Positions 1 to 4,185 of a DNA stretch of 5,446 nt are shown here, piece by piece; position 1 is the first letter of the stretch, and the number at the start of each line of letters is the position of its first letter. This DNA is from Candidatus Microgenomates bacterium. Lineage in GTDB: Bacteria; Patescibacteriota; Microgenomatia; UBA1406; GWC2-37-13. The position numbers were made by a program, and so were the translations under genes. The notes beneath the pieces are model-generated. The model searched no databases and had not been told where the DNA came from. It worked only from the letters and a program-made list of their open reading frames with translations. The stretch is taken from the NCBI GenBank assembly GCA_016178125.1, contig JACOTV010000096.1:1-5446 (forward strand). Reading direction: 5' to 3'.

Positions 1-278
1 AAGTGGAGGATATCGGGCTTGTCGTTTTTTATAGCCATGAGCATGGCAGGTGTCATAGGGAGCGCGAACCGCCATTGAGGGTAAATGTAGCTATCGACTG
101 AGGGAATGAGTCGCACATGGAGATTTTTTGGCAAATGATCGGGATTTATTTTAGACTTTGGTGCGTAAATAGTTACGTCATGACCGCGATCTATAAGACC
201 TGCGGAGACATTGAGAATAGAGGTGATGACGCCGTTTATTGCAGGGAGGAAAAAATCGGTGAAATAAGCGACTTTCAT
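1..278 (-). CDS. GT4-family glycosyltransferase, N-terminal part (cut by window edge)
   Basis: Reading the minus strand from the ATG at 278-276 gives 92 residues with no stop before the window edge. The start MKVAYFTDFFLPAINGV, followed by a serine-rich helix and then RGHDVTIYAP, is the classic first beta-alpha-beta of the N-terminal Rossmann domain in GT4 (GT-B fold) enzymes. The NGV motif lies in the acceptor-side glycine loop, and GHDVTIYAP is the second strand. The family includes lipid glucosyl- and mannosyltransferases that use nucleotide sugars at the inner face of the membrane; which sugar is used here cannot be told, because the C-terminal donor-binding domain is outside the window. 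The gene is divergent from the GT2-glf cluster, so it probably belongs to the same surface-glycan region. There is no Shine-Dalgarno site, and a -10 box sits 6 nt before the ATG. Family assignment is firm; specificity is unknown. Confidence 0.88.
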   Translation of the reverse strand, partial: MKVAYFTDFFLPAINGVITSILNVSAGLIDRGHDVTIYAPKSKINPDHLPKNLHVRLIPSVDSYIYPQWRFALPMTPAMLMAIKNDKPDILH

Positions 279-284
279 GCGAGA

Positions 285-293
285 ATTGTAGCA
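285..293 (-). promoter_or_regulatory. Extended -10 promoter for a leaderless GT4 mRNA
   Basis: On the minus strand the sequence TGC-TACAAT (293 to 285) is an exact TGn extended -10 with a 5/6 hexamer. Only 6 nt separate its last T from the ATG at 278, so transcription would be expected to begin at or within a base of the A of ATG, giving a leaderless mRNA. No good -35 is seen at 16-18 nt, which an extended -10 can tolerate. The call is inferred from pattern and position only. Confidence 0.55.
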
Positions 294-341
294 CATTTGT
301 ATGCCACTATTGCTTGTTCGGTCGAGCAGTTTGCGGGGATT

Positions 342-354
342 GGAAGGGCCTTCC
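342..354. repeat. Short dyad in the divergent intergenic region
   Basis: GGAAGG-G-CCTTCC is a 6-bp perfect inverted repeat around one central base. It lies between the divergent GT4 and GT2 promoters (intergenic 279-416), just upstream of the GT2 -35 region. It could be a regulator site for both genes, or chance. The rest of this 138-bp gap shows no other gene or RNA. Confidence 0.3.
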
Positions 355-361
355 CGACGCG

Positions 362-389
362 TTAAAATACCGAAAAAATATGGTAGTAT
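362..389 (+). promoter_or_regulatory. Probable promoter of the GT2-glf-GT2 cluster
   Basis: TGG-TAGTAT (381-389) is an extended -10 with a 5/6 hexamer, preceded at 16 nt by TTAAAA (362-367), a 4/6 match to TTGACA. The start would lie near 396, leaving about 20 nt of pyrimidine-rich leader without a Shine-Dalgarno site before the ATG at 417. It is weaker than the promoters at 3842 and 4148. Confidence 0.45.
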
Positions 390-416
390 TATCTTTGTAC
401 CTCATTTACCCACCCC

Positions 417-1115
417 ATGCTTATTTCTGTCGTGGTTCCCACATACAACGAAGAAAAAAACATCGGTCAAACTCTTGACTCAATCCAGAAACTCAAGCAC
501 CCACACTTTGATATCGAAATTCTCGTTGTAGACTCCAGCTCGACCGACAAAACCCCCGCAATCGTACGTCAGCATAATGTTAAGCTCATCAATGAACCGG
601 CGCGGGGTATTGGCCGCGCCAGGCAGCGGGGGGTGTTGGCTGCGCGCGGCCAAATAGTTGCGTTTACCGACGCAGACACGATTGTGCCGGCCGACTGGCT
701 CGAGACACTTGTGGCCACACTGAGGGAGAAAAACGTATCAGGAGCATACGGGTTTTATCATATAGCAGAAGGCTGGTGGGCGTATCGTTTATGGATCAAC
801 CGCGTCTTACCGTTTATCATGATTGCCGGGTCTATTGTGGGGTTTCATTTGGCGCCAGGCCAGAATATGGCGTTTTGGCGTGACAAGGCACTATCAGTTG
901 GAGGGTTTGATGAGTCACTGACGATATTTGAGGATATGGAAATGATGAGTGCATTACGGAAAGTGGGGCGGGTGCGGTATTTGCCGCGCCTTCTTGTCGT
1001 AAGCTCGGGAAGGCGCGGCCTCGAGAAATGGGGATTTTTTACTCGATGTATAACGAGCCTGTGGAAGCACTACATACTGCGCCGAAGCCTGGCTCTCTTC
1101 CCCGACTTTCGCTAA
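417..1115 (+). CDS. GT2-family glycosyltransferase
   Basis: This 232-residue protein has a GT-A fold glycosyltransferase core. VVPTYNEE at residues 6-13 is the nucleotide-binding first strand; LVVDSSSTDKT (36-46) is the second, carrying the uridine-contacting Asp. TDADT at 84-88 holds the D85-A-D87 metal/UDP motif. FEDMEM at 171-176 is the usual ED site that holds the catalytic base. GRARQRG (66-72) resembles the conserved GxxxARN-like helix of membrane-associated GT2 enzymes. A hydrophobic stretch (about 128-145) may be an amphipathic membrane contact rather than a true transmembrane helix, and there is no signal peptide. Length is typical of a stand-alone catalytic domain. It is the first gene of the cluster, 34 bp before the chosen glf start, which suggests work on a surface polysaccharide or glycolipid. 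Donor and acceptor are not determinable from sequence; a galactofuranosyl donor is possible because of glf. Confidence 0.9.
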   Translation: MLISVVVPTYNEEKNIGQTLDSIQKLKHPHFDIEILVVDSSSTDKTPAIVRQHNVKLINEPARGIGRARQRGVLAARGQIVAFTDADTIVPADWLETLVATLREKNVSGAYGFYHIAEGWWAYRLWINRVLPFIMIAGSIVGFHLAPGQNMAFWRDKALSVGGFDESLTIFEDMEMMSALRKVGRVRYLPRLLVVSSGRRGLEKWGFFTRCITSLWKHYILRRSLALFPDFR

Positions 1116-1130
1116 ATGGGGAGTGTCGTT

Positions 1131-1139
1131 TGGTATACT
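1131..1139 (+). promoter_or_regulatory. Extended -10 just before glf
   Basis: TGG-TATACT (1131-1139) is an extended -10 with a 5/6 hexamer, placed 10 nt before the ATG at 1150 in the short gap after the first GT2. It would give a leader of only about 3-4 nt. No convincing -35 is present, since the upstream bases are the end of the GT2 gene. If real, glf and the second GT2 have their own promoter in addition to read-through. It also argues for the ATG at 1150 over the GTG at 1123, which lies upstream of the promoter. Confidence 0.4.
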
Positions 1140-1149
1140 GGGTGAGGGT

Positions 1150-2262
1150 ATGCAATACGACATAATAGTGGTGGGATGCGGTATTTCGGGGGCAACAATT
1201 GCCGAGCGCTGCGCAATGCTTCTTAACAAAAAGGTACTTATCCTCGAAAAACGTGACCATATCGGGGGCAACTGTTATGACTACTACGACACAAACGGGG
1301 TGTTGGTCTCACGATACGGCGCACACTTATTTCATACAAACTTCGAAGAAGTATGGGAATACATTAACCGCTTTGATTCTTGGAATCCGTATGTTCACAA
1401 AGTAGTGGCTTCAGTCGACGGCAAGCTGGTTCCTGTGCCAGTAAACATAACCACGGTAAACCTTCTTTTGGGAACCCATATCCAAAATGAAGCCGAAATG
1501 AAGGAATGGTTGTCCACACAAGTCGTGCCAATTGCGAACCCCAAAAACAGCGAAGAATCGGGGCTTTCCCGAGTGGGGCCAAAGCTTTACGAAGCGCTGT
1601 TTAAACAGTACACCCAGAAGCAATGGGACAAGTCGCCAACCGAGCTTGCCGCGGCGGTCCTCGACCGTATCCCGGTGCGTACGAACTTTGACGATCGATA
1701 TTTTTCTGACAAATATCAAGCTCAGCCAGCAAACGGTTACACGCACTTTTTCGAGCGACTCCTTGATCACCCAAACATACATGTCAGCCTAAACACCGAC
1801 TATTTCGAGTATGTCAAAATTCACGGCTCAAACACGCAAGTGTTTTTTACCGGTCCTATAGACCAATATTTCGCAAGCGTGATCGGTAAAAAACTTGAGT
1901 ATCGATCAATCCGATTTCAGTTTGAACAGTATAACTATCCGTATTTTCAATCGAACTCCGTCGTCAACTATCCCAACGACCATGAATACACCCGCATCGT
2001 TGAATATAAGCATATAACGCGCCAAACCGGTAACCACACGACCATTAGCCGAGAATTCCCCACCTGGGAAGGAGAACCGTATTATCCGGTACTATCCGAA
2101 AATAATCTTGACCTCTATGCGCAGTTTCAGAAACTTGCTGCACAGGAAGAACAAAAGGGTGTTTATTTTGTCGGGCGCCTGGCAAACTACAAGTACTACA
2201 ATATGGATCAGGCTTTTAAGAACGCGCTCGATACGTTTGCACGCATTTTCCCGAACTCATGA
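1150..2262 (+). CDS. glf: UDP-galactopyranose mutase
   Basis: This flavoenzyme interconverts UDP-galactopyranose and UDP-galactofuranose, supplying the galactofuranose donor for surface glycans; it is cytosolic and needs reduced FAD. From the ATG at 1150 it has 370 residues, close to the 367 of E. coli Glf. VGCGISG (8-14) is the GxGxxG dinucleotide loop, E33 ends the second strand (ILEKRDHIGGN), and GAHLFHT (57-63) is the family motif near the flavin. QYTQKQWDK (153-161) carries the substrate-site Tyr and Trp. DRIPVRTNFDDRYF (172-185) contains the conserved Arg (R173) and Tyr (Y184). EYTRIVEYKH (279-288) has the second conserved Arg (R282). GRLANYKYYNMDQA closes the FAD site, with Asn351 where the Klebsiella enzyme has Asp, a variant I recall from other bacterial Glf proteins. 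An in-frame GTG at 1123 would add nine residues before the Rossmann strand and is less likely. The stop overlaps the next gene by ATGA. Confidence 0.96.
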   Translation: MQYDIIVVGCGISGATIAERCAMLLNKKVLILEKRDHIGGNCYDYYDTNGVLVSRYGAHLFHTNFEEVWEYINRFDSWNPYVHKVVASVDGKLVPVPVNITTVNLLLGTHIQNEAEMKEWLSTQVVPIANPKNSEESGLSRVGPKLYEALFKQYTQKQWDKSPTELAAAVLDRIPVRTNFDDRYFSDKYQAQPANGYTHFFERLLDHPNIHVSLNTDYFEYVKIHGSNTQVFFTGPIDQYFASVIGKKLEYRSIRFQFEQYNYPYFQSNSVVNYPNDHEYTRIVEYKHITRQTGNHTTISREFPTWEGEPYYPVLSENNLDLYAQFQKLAAQEEQKGVYFVGRLANYKYYNMDQAFKNALDTFARIFPNS

Positions 2263-2966
2263 AATACACGCCACCATTCTCAATCGTGATCGCGGCCTAT
2301 AACGAAGAGGATTATCTTGAAGCTACCTTGGCCGCGATTCGTCGCCAAACGATTCCCGACTACGAACTTATTGTTGTCGATAATGCTTCGCGCGACAAGA
2401 CAGCCGAAATAGCCAAGCACTACGGTGCAAAGGTCATCCGTGAGATAAAACAAGGATATGTATACGCGCTCAACACTGGACTCAAAAGCGCAACCGGAGA
2501 CATCTTGGTAGTGACCGATGCAGACACCATCCTTCCCCCGCATTGTCTGGCCGAAATTCAACGAGCATTTAAACCAGGGGTAGTTGCCCTGACTGGTGGA
2601 TTGCGATACAACACTTCGTCACCCATCATAAACAATCTGGTGAGGCATACCTATCATGCCTTCATTTGGCTACACTTTCTCATAGATAAACCTCACTTAA
2701 CCGGCAGCTGTATGGCAATACGTCGCGAGGTTTTTGAAAAAATCGGTGGCCTAAATACTGATCTAAAAGTTGGGGCAGACGTGGGGATGGGACTTGCGGC
2801 TCGTAAATATGGGCGCGTTGTATACGTCCCGCGTATTGCTGCAACCGCGTCGCATCGGCGGTGGAAATCAAACGGCTTAACGTCGATGCGACGCTATATA
2901 CAAGCGTACATAAACGTCGTGTGGAGAAACAAACCGACCGATCACTCGTTGACCCCGGTTCGGTGA
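2259..2966 (+). CDS. GT2-family glycosyltransferase, coupled to glf
   Basis: This 235-residue GT-A fold protein starts inside the glf stop (ATGA overlap), so translational coupling is likely; no Shine-Dalgarno site is seen. Motifs are FSIVIAAYNEE (7-17), LIVVDNASRDKT (37-48) and VTDADT (85-90) with the D87-A-D89 metal motif. GSCMAIRREVFEKIGGL (149-165) is the acceptor-side loop typical of the family. The ED position reads GADVGM (172-177): the Asp (D174) is kept but the preceding Glu is Ala, so the exact catalytic base should be treated with care. There is no signal peptide; a short hydrophobic stretch (about 133-142) may touch the membrane. Because it is fused at the operon level to glf, a galactofuranosyltransferase is a reasonable guess, but family GT2 alone does not prove it. 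It ends one base before the convergent EEP gene, with no terminator between them. Confidence 0.9.
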   Translation: MKYTPPFSIVIAAYNEEDYLEATLAAIRRQTIPDYELIVVDNASRDKTAEIAKHYGAKVIREIKQGYVYALNTGLKSATGDILVVTDADTILPPHCLAEIQRAFKPGVVALTGGLRYNTSSPIINNLVRHTYHAFIWLHFLIDKPHLTGSCMAIRREVFEKIGGLNTDLKVGADVGMGLAARKYGRVVYVPRIAATASHRRWKSNGLTSMRRYIQAYINVVWRNKPTDHSLTPVR

Positions 2967-3686
2967 TTAGACTTCGAATTTAGAAAGAATAGGGTAGTGA
3001 TCCGAATGCTTCAGCTCGATCTTCTGGTTTGAAGACAATTTCATGTTTTTGAAGAGAATATAGTCGAGTTTGAGCCGTATCGAGAATAAGCCCAAAATGC
3101 GCCGTTCATGGGTGAAATATACATTACTGGTCGCCTCGTCAAGGCCGTAGTCGGCGATCATTGATTCAAACCGCTTTCGTCCATATGGATAGTTGAAGTC
3201 GCCGGCTATAAGAACCGCTTCCTTACTCTGCAGGTCGAGGTCTGAGAATGTGCTGTATATCTGCTTCATACGTAGCCCGTTCGTGGCAACAGGCGTGAGG
3301 TGAATATTGTAGGTGGTTATTTTCTGGCCGGTTTCTTTGATCACGAACTCATTTTTGAGCACGGTTCGGGGATATTTTTTGTTTTTAACGATGTAGGTAA
3401 GGAACTGATATAAACTGCTGGGGAGGCTAAAAATGTGCGAATTCGTAAGCGAAACGACCGTTGGTTTATAAAACGTTGCGACCCCAAATATCCGGGTTCC
3501 ACGCACAAAACTGTTTGAAAAGTCGGCGAGGCGATAGCCGAGCCGCTGTATACGCTCGAGGCTTTGCTCGTCGGTTAGGATTTCTTGAAAGAAAATGATG
3601 TCTGGGTCTTGCTCTTTGAGCACGGATTCAACATGCATTGCAGCCTTGTTATAGAGCAGATTGTATGTCAGCGTTGTTAATTTCAT
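2967..3686 (-). CDS. Endonuclease/exonuclease/phosphatase (EEP) fold protein
   Basis: From the ATG at 3686-3684 this is a 239-residue protein with a complete set of EEP (DNase I-like) catalytic motifs: TYNLL with N9, FFQEI with the metal ligand E35, YNIHLTP with H129, GDFNYP with D163 and N165, KLDYI with D208, and the terminal KHSDHYPI with D229-H230. These enzymes hydrolyse phosphodiester or phosphomonoester bonds with Mg2+. Substrates in the family range from DNA to phosphoinositides and sphingomyelin, and the sequence does not settle which applies. No signal peptide is present, so a cytoplasmic role is favoured. A TTG 78 bp upstream (3764) is in frame, but the extra 26 residues precede the first beta strand and are encoded by the -10 region and DnaA-like boxes, so they were not included. 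TATAAT lies 12 nt before the ATG. The gene is convergent with the GT2 gene with no gap. Confidence 0.9.
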   Translation of the reverse strand: MKLTTLTYNLLYNKAAMHVESVLKEQDPDIIFFQEILTDEQSLERIQRLGYRLADFSNSFVRGTRIFGVATFYKPTVVSLTNSHIFSLPSSLYQFLTYIVKNKKYPRTVLKNEFVIKETGQKITTYNIHLTPVATNGLRMKQIYSTFSDLDLQSKEAVLIAGDFNYPYGRKRFESMIADYGLDEATSNVYFTHERRILGLFSIRLKLDYILFKNMKLSSNQKIELKHSDHYPILSKFEV

Positions 3687-3698
3687 GGCGATATTTTG

Positions 3699-3704
3699 AT
3701 TATA
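3699..3704 (-). promoter_or_regulatory. -10 box of the EEP gene
   Basis: A perfect TATAAT on the minus strand lies 12 nt before the EEP ATG, which would give a leader of about 6 nt without a Shine-Dalgarno site. No recognisable -35 stands at 16-18 nt. The place where one would lie (about 3721-3728) is partly occupied by the first DnaA-like box, which suggests either activator dependence or DnaA control. Confidence 0.5.
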
Positions 3705-3724
3705 CATGAAAGTTGCTTTGTGAT

Positions 3725-3763
3725 TTATCAACAATGTATCCACATGATCTGAATTTATCCACA
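3725..3763 (+). promoter_or_regulatory. Cluster of three DnaA-box-like 9-mers
   Basis: Three sites in the same orientation: TTATCAACA (3725-3733, 8/9), GTATCCACA (3736-3744, 8/9) and TTATCCACA (3755-3763, exact match to the high-affinity E. coli DnaA box). Start-to-start distances are 11 and 19 bp, roughly one and two helical turns, so DnaA could bind them on one face. They lie in the non-coding gap between the divergent EEP and small-protein genes, over the expected -35 of EEP and next to an AT-rich stretch. They could be a DnaA-controlled promoter, a DnaA-titration site or part of an origin. Neither dnaA nor dnaN is in the window. Sites are seen directly; function is inferred. Confidence 0.55.
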
Positions 3764-3788
3764 AAGCCTTTCACAGCAGTCTCTATTA

Positions 3789-3809
3789 TATCCTATTTTC
3801 TATAGGATA
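3789..3809. repeat. Perfect 8-bp inverted repeat, possible operator
   Basis: TATCCTAT (3789-3796) and ATAGGATA (3802-3809) are perfect complements separated by 5 nt. The half-site core TATAGG recurs at 3834-3839, directly before the -35 of the 49-residue ORF promoter. Lying upstream of a strong promoter and lacking a GC-rich stem and T-run, it looks more like a regulator binding site than a terminator. The surrounding 3781-3840 has only 18 G/C in 60 bases, so it could instead be part of an unwinding region. Confidence 0.4.
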
Positions 3810-3841
3810 CGGTTTTAATTGGGTCGATTTTCTTATAGGTC

Positions 3842-3870
3842 TTGACAATTCACCGGGGCAGATTTATAGT
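3842..3870 (+). promoter_or_regulatory. Strong sigma-70 promoter of the 49-residue ORF
   Basis: A perfect TTGACA (3842-3847), a 17-nt spacer and TATAGT (3865-3870, 5/6) make one of the two best promoters in the window. The ATG at 3877 starts 6 nt after the -10, so the predicted transcript begins on the start codon itself. Confidence 0.75.
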
Positions 3871-3876
3871 GGGGTT

Positions 3877-4026
3877 ATGAACACAAATGAAGCGGTCTTA
3901 AAGTCCAAAGCCATACAGCGTGCAAATATGCGGTATGCTCAGGAGATGAAAAAGATAGCCTACGTACAATTTAAGGAGTTGGCGAAGAAGAATATGCGCT
4001 TGCCGATTGAACTAATCAGTCTTTAA
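3877..4026 (+). CDS. Small basic helical protein, 49 residues, unknown
   Basis: This short ORF runs from ATG 3877 to TAA 4024-4026. I do not recognise the family. The protein starts MNTNEAVLKSKAIQRANMRY, is rich in Lys, Arg, Ala and Met, has 10 Lys/Arg against 4 Glu (net about +6), contains no Cys or Trp, and its only Pro is near the C terminus (P43). It should form one long amphipathic helix over about residues 5-41, with no signal peptide or membrane segment. Support for it being real is context: a near-consensus promoter exactly 6 nt before the ATG and a strong terminator starting about 20 nt after the stop, making a compact single-gene unit of about 230 nt. The charge would suit nucleic-acid or ribosome binding, but that is only a guess. 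The transcript might alternatively be a regulatory RNA, though the leaderless geometry favours translation. Confidence 0.65.
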   Translation: MNTNEAVLKSKAIQRANMRYAQEMKKIAYVQFKELAKKNMRLPIELISL

Positions 4027-4046
4027 AGAAAGCATTTTTCGCCATT

Positions 4047-4141
4047 AAAAAAAGAGCATCACTACCGCTCGTATATTGGGGACGACGAGTAGTAATGCTC
4101 TTTTTTCATATGAAGGCTTTTTAGACCCTCATCTGAAACCA
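4047..4141 (-). ncRNA. Candidate short minus-strand transcript (about 95 nt)
   Basis: A strong minus-strand promoter (4176-4148) predicts a start near 4142-4141, and the only thing downstream before the bidirectional terminator is about 95 nt with no gene of normal size. The transcript would consist of an unpaired 5' third, the palindrome TTCATATGAA (4114-4105) and the terminator hairpin with a U-run. That is the architecture of many bacterial small RNAs. It shares no family motif that I recognise. It could instead encode a very short peptide (see the overlapping CDS entry). Expression is not shown. Confidence 0.4.
4048..4106. terminator. Bidirectional intrinsic terminator
   Basis: Arms AAAAAAGAGCATCACTAC (4048-4065) and GTAGTAATGCTCTTTTTT (4089-4106) pair over 18 positions with one C-A mismatch, around a 23-nt loop that can add a TCGT/ACGA helix. 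T-runs follow the stem on both strands (six T on plus, seven on minus). It ends the 49-residue unit on the plus strand, and on the minus strand it stops transcripts from DUF2298 and from the promoter at 4176-4148. Confidence 0.85.
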
Positions 4142-4142
4142 A
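4062..4142 (-). CDS. Possible 26-residue leaderless peptide (alternative to sRNA)
   Basis: In the same transcript a TTG at 4142-4140, 5 nt after the -10 box, opens a 27-codon frame ending at TAG 4064-4062. An in-frame ATG at 4109-4107 would give only MKKEHYYSSSPIYER. The frame runs through the left minus-strand arm and the loop of the terminator, so a ribosome on it would interfere with hairpin formation. TTG is a poor leaderless start and no homologue is known to me. Listed because the start falls at the position seen for the other leaderless genes here; chance is a real possibility. Confidence 0.15.
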   Translation of the reverse strand: MVSDEGLKSLHMKKEHYYSSSPIYER

Positions 4143-4147
4143 TGTTA

Positions 4148-4176
4148 ACGATAGCACAGGAAAAAAGACTTGTCAA
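4148..4176 (-). promoter_or_regulatory. Strong minus-strand promoter after DUF2298
   Basis: Minus-strand TTGACA (4176-4171), a 17-nt spacer and TGC-TATCGT (4156-4148) give a perfect -35 and an extended -10 with a 4/6 hexamer. It begins 9 bp past the DUF2298 stop and points away from it, toward the terminator about 40 bp further on. Together with that terminator it defines a very short transcription unit. Confidence 0.6.
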
Positions 4177-4185
4177 GAAGAGAGG

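Noticed and set aside
117..365. Plus-strand 82-codon frame opposite the GT4 gene
   Set aside because: The protein has no domain pattern and overlaps a clear GT4 N terminus on the other strand and then the intergenic region.
1123..1149. GTG start nine codons upstream for glf
   Set aside because: Glf proteins begin a few residues before the GxGxxG strand, which fits the ATG at 1150; the GTG lies upstream of a good extended -10.
1411..1782. Minus-strand 123-codon frame inside glf
   Set aside because: It is a shadow of glf; the glf frame carries all family motifs across the same interval.
2940..3002. GATCACT/AGTGATC pair as a terminator between the convergent genes
   Set aside because: A 7-bp stem around a 49-nt loop without a T-run is not a credible intrinsic terminator.
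3687..3764. N-terminal extension of the EEP protein from a TTG at 3764
   Set aside because: The 26 extra residues precede the conserved first strand (MKLTTLTYNLL), and their DNA holds the DnaA-like boxes and the TATAAT; non-coding use explains it better.
4105..4114. Palindrome TTCATATGAA as an operator
   Set aside because: It is short, AT-rich and sits at the base of the terminator, where A- and T-runs create such symmetry easily.
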